Source of the DNA: an uncultured Amphritea sp.
GTDB lineage: Bacteria > Pseudomonadota > Gammaproteobacteria > Pseudomonadales > Balneatricaceae
Length of the DNA stretch: 64,000 nucleotides
Reading direction: 5' to 3'
Assembly (NCBI RefSeq): GCF_937127095.1
Contig: NZ_CAKZLP010000066.1
Span: forward strand, 62,001-126,000
A model generated the notes under the pieces. It saw only the letters and a program-made list of their open reading frames with translations, was not told the DNA's origin and ran no database searches. Shown here one piece after another: positions 44,700 through 54,120 of this stretch. The first letter of the stretch is position 1. Every line of letters starts with the position of its first letter. Position numbers and translations under genes: made by a program.

Positions 44700-46097
44700 A
44701 TGAGAATAATTGCCTTGTTGCCTCTGGCAGCAGCTGTGTTGAGTGTTGCCGGATGTGGTTCATACTCAAACCCGATTTACGGCGAGAATGGACTTATCAA
44801 CGATCGCAGCCAGAACTATGAAGAGGCCAAGGCAGCAAAACGGCTCGAACTGCCACCAGCGATTCAAACCCGTTCAAAAGCGATGCAGGAAGCTCTGGAA
44901 ATTCCCAGTGCAGGTCAGACTGCCTCACAACGAACCGCTGATTTTGAAGTTCCTCGTCCTGAGTTCTTCTACGCTGATGCAGGCAATGGTAGCGTTAACC
45001 TGAAGCGCCAGGGTGATGAAAAAGTTCTGATTGTGGATGAGCCCATCGCAGATGTTTGGGTTCAGTTGCAGGACTTCTGGAGTTTTAACAATGTTGGTCT
45101 GGCAAAATCGGCCCCGCAAGAGGGAGTCATGGAAACCAACTGGATCGATACTGCAGGGGAAGAGTTAAGCTTTGTCGATAGTATGATCAAGCATTTGACC
45201 TTCCAGGATATTGAGGGGCCTGTCAGTGATAAACTGCGTGTGTCTGTGCGTCCGGTCGCCAATAATTTTGATCGCACCAGCATCTCGATGCAGCATATCC
45301 GGGTTGCTCAGGATCAGAAAGATCAGCCTGTGAACTGGACTGCTGACGCTGCAGATGTGGGTTATAAGACCGATATGATGTTTGAGATGCTGCGCTACCT
45401 GAGTAAATCAAGCAGTAATGCGAACGGCAGCCTCAGTATGAAGGAGCTCAAGCGCCAGCATAATGATCAGCCTCAGATGGGGCGTGACTCCAAGGGCTTC
45501 CCTGCGCTGAAGATTACGGTGCCGGTTGATCAGGCCTGGGGGCAGATCAATAAGGCTATCGATAACACGACTCTGGATGTGGGGACACGTGATCAGCAAA
45601 CCGGTGTGATCTATATGACGTACACCACTTCGACGCCGTTTGAAGATACCGAAACAATGGGTTTCTTTGAGTGGCTGCACTCTGATCGTAAATCGTTTAG
45701 CTTTGATACCGGTCGCGTAGGTGAGGTCTTAGGTTTCGGTGGAGGCGAAAAAGTAACTGATGGTCCTTCATACAGCTCAAAGCAGTATGCGATTGCCGAA
45801 GGTGATCAAACGGTAGCTGGTGCGGCTGATCAGTACAGCATTGAGGGTGATTCTGATGCAGCCAACAGCAATGGTTATAAAATCTGGTTTGCAGGTAGAG
45901 TTATCTATGTGTTCGGTAGCGAACAGGATGGCGTCTATAATAATGAATCAGGTAAATTTGAGCATGTTGGTCAGTACCAGCTGCATATGAACCGGACCGC
46001 TAACGGAGTGTTTTTGACGGTTAAAACACCGGATGGTTTATCTGCACCCGCGGTGATTGCGGATGAGATCCTTTGGGAGATCAAAGATAAGATCTGA
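44700..46097 (+). CDS. bamC: Outer-membrane protein assembly factor BamC
   Basis: Lipoprotein of the BAM complex. The signal sequence MRIIALLPLAAAVLSVAGC ends in the lipobox VAGC, followed by GSYSNPIYGENG, a segment like the BamC N-terminus that binds BamD. Two helix-grip-like domains follow, with FEWLHSDRKSF in the second. At 465 residues it is longer than E. coli BamC (344), with extra Ser/Asn/Ala-rich sequence near the end. Gene order after dapA supports the identity. Confidence 0.9.
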   Translation: MRIIALLPLAAAVLSVAGCGSYSNPIYGENGLINDRSQNYEEAKAAKRLELPPAIQTRSKAMQEALEIPSAGQTASQRTADFEVPRPEFFYADAGNGSVNLKRQGDEKVLIVDEPIADVWVQLQDFWSFNNVGLAKSAPQEGVMETNWIDTAGEELSFVDSMIKHLTFQDIEGPVSDKLRVSVRPVANNFDRTSISMQHIRVAQDQKDQPVNWTADAADVGYKTDMMFEMLRYLSKSSSNANGSLSMKELKRQHNDQPQMGRDSKGFPALKITVPVDQAWGQINKAIDNTTLDVGTRDQQTGVIYMTYTTSTPFEDTETMGFFEWLHSDRKSFSFDTGRVGEVLGFGGGEKVTDGPSYSSKQYAIAEGDQTVAGAADQYSIEGDSDAANSNGYKIWFAGRVIYVFGSEQDGVYNNESGKFEHVGQYQLHMNRTANGVFLTVKTPDGLSAPAVIADEILWEIKDKI

Positions 46098-46138
46098 ATG
46101 TCTAGCCTGGGCTGAACCCGGTTGATAGATTTGTGATG

Positions 46139-46170
46139 AAAGGGCCTTCTTTATAGCGGGCCTTTTTTTA
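46139..46170 (+). terminator. Intrinsic terminator after bamC
   Basis: AAAGGGCC (46139-46146) pairs with GGGCCTTT (46158-46165), one G-G mismatch, then a run of seven T. 42 bases after the bamC stop and 76 before the next gene. Confidence 0.85.
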
Positions 46171-46245
46171 TATGAACTTATTTGATTCGGGTTCTTTGAT
46201 TATTCAGAAGCCTGGTTTTATTTAAGGAATTGGGAGTAAATAGCG

Positions 46246-47199
46246 ATGAAAGCCGTATTTCTTGATCTGAATAGTCTGGACTGTGATGACCTTAATCTTG
46301 CAGCATTAGAAGCAGAATTCAGCAGTTTCACGCGATATCCGGCGACTGCTCCCAAGCAGGTAGCAGGGCGAATAGCGGGTGCTGATGTGGTTATTGTGAA
46401 TAAAGTGGTTCTGGACAGAGAGACTCTGTCTGCCGCTACTCAGCTGAAGCATATCTGTATCGCTGCAACCGGCACGAATAATGTTGACCTGCAGACAGCT
46501 TCTGAACTGGGTATCAGTGTGTCTAACTGTCAGGCCTATGGAACGGCTTCTGTTTCGCAGCATGTTATGGCGTTGATGCTGGCGCTGCATACAAATCTGA
46601 TCCCTTATAATGAAGCCGCTCGTAATGGTAAATGGGCCCGTTCTGAACAGTTCTGCCTGCTGGATTATCCGATTCAGGAACTCAGCGGTAAGACATTGGG
46701 GATTGTGGGTTATGGCAATCTGGGGGCCGGGGTTGCGCAATTGGCGGGGGCATTCGGTATGAATGTCGTGATCGCTCAGCGCATCGGTGGTGATACCGTT
46801 GGTGGTCGGCTTGCATTGGCGGAACTGTTGCCGCAGGTTGATGTGCTCAGTTTACACTGTCCGCTCACAGAGGAGACTCGGGACCTGATTGATGCGAATG
46901 CCATTGATCAGATGAAAACCGGCGCCTTTCTGATTAACGCTTCCCGTGGCGGTATCGTCAATGAGAACGATCTGGCTGATGCTTTGCGTCGGGGTAAACT
47001 TGCCGGTGCGGCAACTGACGTGCTCAGTGAAGAACCCCCGGTGAATGGCAATCCGTTGCTGGCAGACGATATTCCCAATCTGATTATTACGCCTCACAGT
47101 GCCTGGGGGAGTGTACAGGCGCGGCAGCGGATTGTTGATCAGGTCACTGAAAGTATTGCCGGGTTTAAGCGCGGCGAGATGATCCGTCAGGTCAATTAA
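46246..47199 (+). CDS. D-2-hydroxyacid dehydrogenase (HprA-like)
   Basis: 317 residues. NAD-binding motif GYGNLGAGVAQLAGAFGMNV, substrate-binding Arg in INASRGGIVNENDLADAL, and catalytic His in ITPHSAWGS; the preceding Glu of SEEPP is also present. This is the glycerate dehydrogenase/hydroxypyruvate reductase type, though other 2-hydroxyacids are possible. It stands alone after the bamC terminator. Confidence 0.9.
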   Translation: MKAVFLDLNSLDCDDLNLAALEAEFSSFTRYPATAPKQVAGRIAGADVVIVNKVVLDRETLSAATQLKHICIAATGTNNVDLQTASELGISVSNCQAYGTASVSQHVMALMLALHTNLIPYNEAARNGKWARSEQFCLLDYPIQELSGKTLGIVGYGNLGAGVAQLAGAFGMNVVIAQRIGGDTVGGRLALAELLPQVDVLSLHCPLTEETRDLIDANAIDQMKTGAFLINASRGGIVNENDLADALRRGKLAGAATDVLSEEPPVNGNPLLADDIPNLIITPHSAWGSVQARQRIVDQVTESIAGFKRGEMIRQVN

Positions 47200-47207
47200 A
47201 GCGGGCG

Positions 47208-47846
47208 TCAAAAGGGCACCGGCGAGCTAAACGATAACGCCTCACCGGTGACCGGATGGCTGAAGCTAAGGGTTTGAGCATGCAGTAGTAAACGTTCTGA
47301 ACGGGCGATCTGCTCCGGCCCGGCATAAAATCGGTCGCCCAGAATCGGGTGACCCATAAACTGCATATGTACCCGGAGTTGATGCGAGCGGCCCGTAATT
47401 GGGGTGAGTTCTATCCGGGAGGCATCATTCAGAGTCTCAAGCACCCGCCAGTGGGTTTGCGCTGATTTGCCCTGTTCATGATCAATAATTTGTAGTGGCC
47501 GGTTGTCCCAGTCACAACGCATCGGCTGATCGATTGTGCCGTTTTCCTGATGAAGTAAGCCAGCCACTATCGCCTGATAGGTTTTAGCGGTTTTTCTATC
47601 CTGAAACTGAATACTCAGATGTCGATGGCTGGCCGCGTTCAACGCCAGCACCATCAACCCTGAGGTTGCATAATCAAGTCGATGTACAATTCTGGCGGTT
47701 GGAAACGACAGCTGAACTCTGCTCCAGAGGCAGTCCTGTTTATCTTCGCCGCGGCCCGGCACTGAAAGCAAGTCTGCGGCCTTATTTACGACGACAATCT
47801 CATCGTCAGCGAAGAGGAGATCCCTGTCATCGATTGCGACAATCAT
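47208..47846 (-). CDS. rluA: RluA-type pseudouridine synthase
   Basis: 212 residues, from the ATG at 47846, one base after the rlmD stop. Motifs: EIVVVNKAADLLSVPGRGEDKQDCLWSRVQ, ARIVHRLDYATSGLMVLALN with catalytic Asp, and TPITGRSHQLRVHM. The LLSVPGR...CLWSRVQ pattern and short length point to RluA (tRNA U32 and 23S U746 modification) rather than RluC/RluD, which carry an S4 domain. The frame opens further upstream within rlmD but that start is not used. Confidence 0.85.
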   Translation of the reverse strand: MIVAIDDRDLLFADDEIVVVNKAADLLSVPGRGEDKQDCLWSRVQLSFPTARIVHRLDYATSGLMVLALNAASHRHLSIQFQDRKTAKTYQAIVAGLLHQENGTIDQPMRCDWDNRPLQIIDHEQGKSAQTHWRVLETLNDASRIELTPITGRSHQLRVHMQFMGHPILGDRFYAGPEQIARSERLLLHAQTLSFSHPVTGEALSFSSPVPF

Positions 47847-47847
47847 T

Positions 47848-49242
47848 TCAGCGACTGATACCCTTGCCGTTAAACAGTTTCTTCTTCTGTGATTTTTTCT
47901 TGCCGCGAACAAACAGTGCCATCGATTCGACATGATGGGTTTGTGGGAACATATCCATCACCAGAAATTCCTGCAAACTGTATCCTTCTTCATTCAGCAG
48001 TTGGCTATCCCGTGCAAGGGCACCCGGGTTGCAAGAGATATAAAGAATCAGTTCGGGTTTGAGGCTGCAGATCTGCGGGATCAGTGAGGCGGCTCCGGTA
48101 CGGGGCGGGTCGATAATAATCTTGCTATAGCCCTGTTTGAACCACTGCAGTCCCTTCAGATCATCAGCCAGGTTGGCGCAAAAGAAACGACAGTTATCCA
48201 GCTGGTTTTGCAGGGCATTACGTTGCGCCTGTTGCACCATGCTCATGCTTCCCTCAACCCCGGTTACCGATGCGCCGGAGTGTGCCACTGGCAGGGAGAA
48301 ATTGCCCAGGCCGCAGAACATATCGAGTACCCGGTCCTCAGCTTTCAGGTTCAGTAACTGGCAGGCTTTGCTGATCATCTGCTGGTTGATGGCTGCATTC
48401 ACCTGAATAAAGTCGCCAGGGCAGAACTCCAGCACCTGATCACCTAACTGATAGCTCGCTAGCTGAGCAGGGGCCTCGCTCTGCTCAGATTCGATAATGT
48501 GGTATTGCAGACTCAAGGAATAATGATCGGCAAGTGCGGTGAAAATCTCCAGATGCTGCTCGGTTAATGGCCGTTTCAGTCGTAGTGACAGATAGCCGCC
48601 CTGATCGCCAAGGTTTACATCAAGCTGGGTGATGTATCTGATATCGCCGCTGTCTCTTAGACCGTTCCTCACCTGGCTGAAGATATCGCTGACCCGTGAG
48701 TCCAGTACCGCACAGCTATCGATCTGGGTCAGCAGGTTGCTGCCGCGACGACGAAAACCAACGATGGGTTCTCCATCCGCAAGCTGGTTGATGCCGATAC
48801 GGGCGCTGCGCCGGTAGTTCCAGCTGGTAGCGGTTAGTGCAGTGGAGATGCTGACGGGCTTTGTATGACCTATTCGCTCAAGCTGTTCGAGAGCCTGAGT
48901 TTGTTTCAGCTCCAGCTGTGCCTGGTTGTCCAGATGCTGCAGATCACAGCCGCCGCACTGTTGATAATGAGGGCAGACTGGTTCGATGCGGTGGCTGGAG
49001 GGGCTAATAACAGAATCGGTGTGTCCCTGGTAGAAACGGGATTTCTCTTCGGTCAGTCGTGCCAGAACTTGTTCTCCGGGCAGTGCATTAGTGATGAATG
49101 CCGTTTTGCCCTGATAGCGACCGACCCCTCTGCCATCATAGCTGAGGGAGCTGATATTCAGCTCTACCGGCTCAACGGGTAAAGGGTGCGACGGCCTGCG
49201 GGCCGGAGGCTGTTTTATAGTGCGGGAACTGTTCGGTTTCAT
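47848..49242 (-). CDS. rlmD: 23S rRNA (uracil(1939)-C(5))-methyltransferase RlmD
   Basis: 464 residues. N-terminal TRAM domain (about 25-80), [4Fe-4S] cysteines Cys90, Cys96, Cys99 in VCPHYQQCGGCDLQHL plus a later SCAVLDSRV cysteine, and a Rossmann methyltransferase with MFCGLGNFSLPVA and catalytic YISCNPGALARD. It methylates U1939 in 23S rRNA. Operon with the RluA-type gene. A long upstream gap (161 bp) separates it from the next gene. Confidence 0.95.
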   Translation of the reverse strand: MKPNSSRTIKQPPARRPSHPLPVEPVELNISSLSYDGRGVGRYQGKTAFITNALPGEQVLARLTEEKSRFYQGHTDSVISPSSHRIEPVCPHYQQCGGCDLQHLDNQAQLELKQTQALEQLERIGHTKPVSISTALTATSWNYRRSARIGINQLADGEPIVGFRRRGSNLLTQIDSCAVLDSRVSDIFSQVRNGLRDSGDIRYITQLDVNLGDQGGYLSLRLKRPLTEQHLEIFTALADHYSLSLQYHIIESEQSEAPAQLASYQLGDQVLEFCPGDFIQVNAAINQQMISKACQLLNLKAEDRVLDMFCGLGNFSLPVAHSGASVTGVEGSMSMVQQAQRNALQNQLDNCRFFCANLADDLKGLQWFKQGYSKIIIDPPRTGAASLIPQICSLKPELILYISCNPGALARDSQLLNEEGYSLQEFLVMDMFPQTHHVESMALFVRGKKKSQKKKLFNGKGISR

Positions 49243-49403
49243 GTGCTTCTCCTGACGAAGGGCGGATTCTACCAGTGCGGGGGGATTAAAGCATCCTGAC
49301 GGAGCATTACATCGGCCCGTAAAGCCTATTCAGCAGATGAGCCTGCCGCTAAAACGTGTTTTTCTGACTAAATGCTTCATCGGATTGGGGGGCAGGGTAT
49401 AAA

Positions 49404-50423
49404 ATGAGCCTAATTTCTTCCAATTATCAGAGTCGATCTATGTCACAGGAACACCCGTTTGCACCCTTTGTACGAATTCTTGGTAAAGGTAAACAAGGCT
49501 CGCGCTCCCTGACTCAGGCGGAAGCCCGTGAAGCGATGGAGATGATTCTGGATGGACAGGTTGAGCCTGAACAACTGGGCGCATTTCTGATGCTGCTGCG
49601 GGTTAAAGAGGAGTCGCCGGAAGAGTTAGCTGGTTTTATTGAGGCGGTCCGCGGACGTTGTGGCGCCCCCCAGGCTTTAACCGTCGATCTGGACTGGTCA
49701 ACTTATGCGGGTAAGAAGCGTCAGCTACCCTGGTTTATTCTTGTCGCACTTCTATTAGCTGAAAATGGTATTCGTGTGTTTATGCATGGTGCCAAAGGGC
49801 ATACACCGGGCCGAATTTATACCGAAGACTGTCTGGCGCTATTTGGTATTGATTTTTGTACCAATTGGGATGAGGTGAGTGAATCACTGGACACTACTCA
49901 GTTCGCGTTTATGCCAATTGCGATGCTCAGCCCGGAGATGAGTAGGATTATCAACCTGCGGCCGGTGCTGGGGCTGCGTTCGCCGGTACATACTCTGTGT
50001 CGACTGATTAATCCGCTGCTGGCAAAGCACACGGTGGATGGCGTATTTCACCCTGCTTACGGTCCTATGCATCAGAAAACGGCTCAGCTACTTGGCGTTG
50101 AGAACGGCCTGACGATTAAAGGCGATGGCGGTGAAGCCGAGGTAAAGCCCGACGCCGAATGCGATCTACAGTGGACCCGCGGTAGCGACTACAGTACCTC
50201 CCAATGGGGCCGGTACTATCCCCGTCGCCTGGTTAAACAGGATCTGGATACTGCTGATCTGTTGGGACTGTGGCGCGGTAAAACAGCGGATGAGTACGGC
50301 GAAGGTGCCGTTATCTCAACCCTTGCGCTGATACTTAAATTGTTAAACAAAGCGGATAACGATGCCGCCTGCTTCTCGCTGGCAGAACAGATGTGGCAGA
50401 GTAGGGATAAGGAGCGGTATTAA
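49404..50423 (+). CDS. Anthranilate phosphoribosyltransferase-like protein (TrpD2/YbiB)
   Basis: 339 residues. Members are related to TrpD but do not make tryptophan; E. coli YbiB binds nucleic acid. Seen: FVRILGKGKQGSRSLTQAEAREAM with the N-terminal helical domain, VFMHGAKGHTPGRIYTED and GVFHPAYGPMHQKTA. The ATG at 49404 has AGGG at good spacing; the internal ATG at 49440 is an alternative. Downstream, four heptamer repeats fill the gap to the antiporter gene. Confidence 0.85.
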   Translation: MSLISSNYQSRSMSQEHPFAPFVRILGKGKQGSRSLTQAEAREAMEMILDGQVEPEQLGAFLMLLRVKEESPEELAGFIEAVRGRCGAPQALTVDLDWSTYAGKKRQLPWFILVALLLAENGIRVFMHGAKGHTPGRIYTEDCLALFGIDFCTNWDEVSESLDTTQFAFMPIAMLSPEMSRIINLRPVLGLRSPVHTLCRLINPLLAKHTVDGVFHPAYGPMHQKTAQLLGVENGLTIKGDGGEAEVKPDAECDLQWTRGSDYSTSQWGRYYPRRLVKQDLDTADLLGLWRGKTADEYGEGAVISTLALILKLLNKADNDAACFSLAEQMWQSRDKERY

Positions 50424-50443
50424 TTCGTAGCTCGAACGTCACA

Positions 50444-50475
50444 AACGAGCAACGAGCAACGAGCAACGAGCAACG
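50444..50475. repeat. 7-bp tandem repeat
   Basis: AACGAGC four times in a row (50444-50471) plus a partial AACG, in the gap between two convergent genes. A slippage-type microsatellite with no coding role. Confidence 0.92.
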
Positions 50476-50480
50476 TCGCC

Positions 50481-51650
50481 TCAATCCCTTCTCAGCTTGT
50501 CCGATACGGCAATTGGGCTGGGGAAGTTGAAGATTACGATATAGGTTGATAGCAGGAAGGTCAGGATCGCGGTGGCCTGAATAACGTGAGAGGCTTCCTG
50601 TCCGATCATCGCTGCGCTGGTGGCCATGTAGGCGATCAGCAGTGAGAATTCACTGATCTGGCCCAGACGGAAGCCTACTTCCCAGGCCAGTTTATTGCTC
50701 TCACTGATGCTCTGTAACAGAAAGCGGAACACGATCGGTTTGATCACCAGCACCAGAATCGCCAGTATCAATGCCGGGATAATGATCTGTCCCAGCAGCC
50801 CGAGGTTAAAGCTGGCGCCGATGGAGAAAAAAAACAGAATCAGGAAAAAGTCCCGTAACGGCTTCAGACTGGTGGCGATGTACTGGGCAATAGGACTGGT
50901 TGCAAGACTGACGCCGGCGATAAATGCGCCAATTTCAGCAGACAGGCCTACCGCGTGCGCCAGTTCGGCTAAGCCGAGGCACCAGCCAATCGCTACCAGG
51001 AAGATATACTCATGAAAACGATCGAATTTTTGTATCAGCGGTAGCAGTATATACCTGACAAAGAGCAGGGCGCCGCCGATGATGAGAGGTAAGGCAACGG
51101 CTGTTTTGAGGAAAGTCATCAGTTGGCTGGCGCCATTCTCACCGCTGTTAAGAAACAGCAGCACCAGAATCGCTATAACGTCTTGTAGTAGCAGTAAACC
51201 CACCACCAGTTCGCCGGTATGCTTGTGATGTAGCACCGTCGTTGGGAGCAATTTGATACCAATGATAGTACTGGAGAACATCAAAGCGACACCGATAATG
51301 ATCGCTTCAGTGCGGGTAAAACCGAAGGCGATACCCACGCTATAACCAATAGCCATAAAAATAATGGCGCTGAAAATGGCCACCAGGGTGGCTTTTTTAA
51401 GCATATGGGCCAGGTGGCCTGGCTGCATATCCAGCCCCAGCAGGAATAACAAAAAGATGATGCCCACATGGGAGATATCTGCCAGTAGGGCGGTGTCCTG
51501 TATAAAACTATAGCCATAAGGCCCCAGCGCCGCGCCCAGCACGATGTAGGCGACCAGCAGTGGTTGGCGGGTATAGAGAGCCACAGAGGCCAGCACGGCG
51601 GCCCCGGTAAAAATAAGAAAAAATGAGAAAACCAGGCTCTGTTGCATCAT
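50481..51650 (-). CDS. Cation:proton antiporter, CPA2 family
   Basis: 389 residues, about 12 membrane segments, without the C-terminal TrkA-N domain of KefB/KefC. Seen: LAAIVL-type segments, FLLFLLGLDMQPGHLAHMLKK, IGVALMFSSTIIGIKLLP and GAFIAGVSLATSPIAQYIATSLKPLRDFFLILFFFSIGA. The last is the exchanger core, with acidic residues in GLSAEIGAFIAG. Likely Na+ or K+/H+ exchange. Alternative start one codon inside (second Met). Confidence 0.88.
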   Translation of the reverse strand: MMQQSLVFSFFLIFTGAAVLASVALYTRQPLLVAYIVLGAALGPYGYSFIQDTALLADISHVGIIFLLFLLGLDMQPGHLAHMLKKATLVAIFSAIIFMAIGYSVGIAFGFTRTEAIIIGVALMFSSTIIGIKLLPTTVLHHKHTGELVVGLLLLQDVIAILVLLFLNSGENGASQLMTFLKTAVALPLIIGGALLFVRYILLPLIQKFDRFHEYIFLVAIGWCLGLAELAHAVGLSAEIGAFIAGVSLATSPIAQYIATSLKPLRDFFLILFFFSIGASFNLGLLGQIIIPALILAILVLVIKPIVFRFLLQSISESNKLAWEVGFRLGQISEFSLLIAYMATSAAMIGQEASHVIQATAILTFLLSTYIVIFNFPSPIAVSDKLRRD

Positions 51651-51730
51651 AGCGTTAGGCGAAATCCGGTAAGTTAGGGCTCGGGAGGTCAGGTGAAACC
51701 AATCGATATATCAACCTTAGTCTAACCAAT

Positions 51731-53125
51731 CTATATGCGTATATGAACCCAGTTTCCCCGCTTCCAGATATAAATAAAGATAAGGGATGATCCGGCCCGA
51801 TGAAACACCTGTAATAGCCAGATGCCTGTGAGGCCATAGCCTAACCAGGGGCCTATCACCCAGGCCAGCGGGAGATAGAAACCCCACTGGCTCAGTGTGG
51901 TGATAAGCATCACTTCCCGGTTAGCGCCCGCACCCAGCAGTGCCTGGGTTAATACGATAGCGGCTGCATCCAGGCAGATAGCCAGGCATGTCAGCATTAA
52001 CGGTGTATGTGCCGCATTAACGGCCTGATCTGTGGCCAGAAACAACCTGAGTATCGGGTCGGGGAAAAGCCACATTGGCAGGCTGAGCAATAGCATGATC
52101 AGGGTGGCGGTAATGATAACATCCCAGCCCCAGCGGCTTGCCAGCGTGGGATTGTGTTGCCCCAGTGAGTGGCTGACCAGGGTGGTTGCCGCGACTCCCA
52201 GGCCGACGCCCGGCAGAATCAGAAGTAACGCCAGATTGATCAGTACATGTCCGATTGCTTGTTGCGCAGTCCCCAGTAAACCGATGATCCAGAAAAGTAC
52301 CACGATCGCTGCGGCAAAAAAGAACTGTTGAATTGAGTGAGGAATCGCCAGGCGAAGGATTGATGCTAATCCGGCCCTGTCAGCCAGACTGAAGCAAAAC
52401 AGGCCTTTATTAACCGCGGATGGCAGTGTTACCAGTGCAAATAATAGTGCTCCGATGTACAGCGAGATCGTTGTTCCCAGTCCCGCGCCGGGTGCGCCCA
52501 TCGCCGGAAACCCCAGATAGCCAAAGATCAGAAGATAGCTAATCAGAATATTCAGAATCTGGACTGCAAGCAAAATGCGCAGATAAACCATCGGCCGATT
52601 GGTACCATTCCAGTAGCCGCGAAAACTTAGATTCAGGCCGACCGCCAGTAACGCCAGTATACGGTATTTGAAGTACTCATCCGCAATGGTCTGCGCCTGG
52701 ATATCGTCACTCATCAGAGCGATAAGCCACTCGGCGTTGATAAAAAAAAGAATAGTCAGCGGAATCGCTATGATAAAGGCCAGGATTATTCCCCAGCTAA
52801 GGGGGGTAGCGATTTCGTCAGACAGGTTTTGCCCGCGGCGGCGGGCGACCAGTGCCTGTACTCCGGATGACAGTCCCAGAATCAGACTGATAGCGAGAAA
52901 ATTGAGATAGCCGCCGATACCCACTCCGGCCAATGCGGTTTCACCCAGGCGGCCCACCATTGCAGCATCGACAAGGTTGAGAATACTTTGTGATAACATA
53001 CCGCCAATGATGGGCAGGCCCAGGGCTAGAATGGTTCGAAAGCGCTGCGGGCGGTTCAAAAAGACAGTTTCCTTTGGCCGGAATCGATGGATGAATGGCT
53101 GTCTGAATGTTGTGAAGTCAGCCAC
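51731..53125 (-). CDS. MATE family efflux transporter
   Basis: 464 residues, twelve membrane segments in two halves. First half: ILALGLPIIGGMLSQSILNLVDAAMVGRLG; second half: LRLAIPHSIQQFFFAAAIVVLFWIIGLLG and VGLGVAATTLVSHSLGQ. Exports drugs or metabolites using a Na+ or H+ gradient. Stands apart from the antiporter gene by 80 bp on the same strand. Confidence 0.93.
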   Translation of the reverse strand: MADFTTFRQPFIHRFRPKETVFLNRPQRFRTILALGLPIIGGMLSQSILNLVDAAMVGRLGETALAGVGIGGYLNFLAISLILGLSSGVQALVARRRGQNLSDEIATPLSWGIILAFIIAIPLTILFFINAEWLIALMSDDIQAQTIADEYFKYRILALLAVGLNLSFRGYWNGTNRPMVYLRILLAVQILNILISYLLIFGYLGFPAMGAPGAGLGTTISLYIGALLFALVTLPSAVNKGLFCFSLADRAGLASILRLAIPHSIQQFFFAAAIVVLFWIIGLLGTAQQAIGHVLINLALLLILPGVGLGVAATTLVSHSLGQHNPTLASRWGWDVIITATLIMLLLSLPMWLFPDPILRLFLATDQAVNAAHTPLMLTCLAICLDAAAIVLTQALLGAGANREVMLITTLSQWGFYLPLAWVIGPWLGYGLTGIWLLQVFHRAGSSLIFIYIWKRGNWVHIRI

Positions 53126-53257
53126 AAAGGTGTAAAACGGGGCAGTTTAACAGAATTGAAAAGGCGATGTTCCGGATAATAGCTGAGCAATTTACTCGGG
53201 ATTAGAAAGCGTGTATCCTGAAAGCCATATTGAGAGAGTGATTTAACAGGAATTTTG

Positions 53258-53851
53258 ATGAATATTACCGTAACTGAATCAGCCGAAACCTACCTTGCTG
53301 AGCTGCTGGAGAAGCAGAATGTTGAAGGTATTGCTGTGCGGATGTTCGTAACCCAGCCGGGTACGCCTTACGCTGAAACCTGTCTGGCTTACTGCCGTCC
53401 CGAAGAAGTTGTAGAAGACGACGTAGTGATGCCGAAGGAGAAATTGAAGTTTTACTTCGAGAAAACCAGTTTACCCTATCTGGAAGAAGCAACGGTTGAT
53501 TTCGCCACTGATCGCATGGGTGGGCAGTTGACGATTAAAGCGCCGAACGCCAAAGTGCCTAAGGTCTCTGATGATAGTCCGATGGATGAGCAGATTAACT
53601 ATATTCTCTACTCTGATATCAACCCGGGTCTGTCATCCCATGGTGGTGAAGTGAAACTGATTGAGCTGGTCGAAGAGCAGGCAGGTCATATTGCTATCCT
53701 GCAGTTTGGTGGTGGTTGCCAGGGGTGCAGTGCCGTTGATATGACGCTTAAAGACGGTGTTGAAAAAACCCTGGTAGAGCGGATTAAGGGCCTTGTGGGT
53801 GTGCGGGATGTGACTGATCACACCGTCACCGATAACGCCTATTACAAATAA
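53258..53851 (+). CDS. nfuA: Fe-S biogenesis protein NfuA
   Basis: 197 residues. N-terminal A-type (degenerate HesB-like) domain [21 protein letters not shown]-terminal NifU domain from about 105 with the cluster-binding CxxC in [18 protein letters not shown]. It carries and transfers [4Fe-4S] clusters. The ATG at 53258 follows a TTG; AACAGGAA upstream fits as RBS. Ends at a terminator before lon. Confidence 0.95.
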   Translation: MNITVTESAETYLAELLEKQNVEGIAVRMFVTQPGTPYAETCLAYCRPEEVVEDDVVMPKEKLKFYFEKTSLPYLEEATVDFATDRMGGQLTIKAPNAKVPKVSDDSPMDEQINYILYSDINPGLSSHGGEVKLIELVEEQAGHIAILQFGGGCQGCSAVDMTLKDGVEKTLVERIKGLVGVRDVTDHTVTDNAYYK

Positions 53852-53868
53852 GGCATTATGGTTTCAGG

Positions 53869-53894
53869 AAGCCCGGCATGTCCGGGCTTTTTTA
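53869..53894 (+). terminator. Intrinsic terminator of nfuA
   Basis: AAGCCCGG (53869-53876) / CCGGGCTT (53882-53889), loop of 5, then T-run through 53893. 18 bases after the nfuA stop. Confidence 0.92.
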
Positions 53895-54012
53895 ATGAAA
53901 AAACAGAAGCCATAACAATACCCACCATTTTGATACGTTGTTACCCTTCGGGCGAACTGATATAACGCTATTTAATGGTTTTACATTTTTATGTAACTTT
54001 TATTGTGGTGTG

Positions 54013-54040
54013 CTTGTATTTTGCTGTCTAAGCCCCATTT
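54013..54040 (+). promoter_or_regulatory. Heat-shock (sigma-32) promoter of lon
   Basis: CTTGTAT (54013-54019), 13-base spacer, CCCCATTT (54033-54040). This matches the sigma-32 consensus CTTGAAA-N11-16-CCCCATNT with two mismatches in the -35. It lies 81 bases before the lon start, as expected for a stress-induced protease gene. Confidence 0.85.
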
Positions 54041-54120
54041 ATCAGTAAGAACGATATGTCGTACAGTCCGTAACTGCTGTATCTCCCGCAGTTTCTTTCG
54101 AAAAAGGAGTAAGGTCCATT

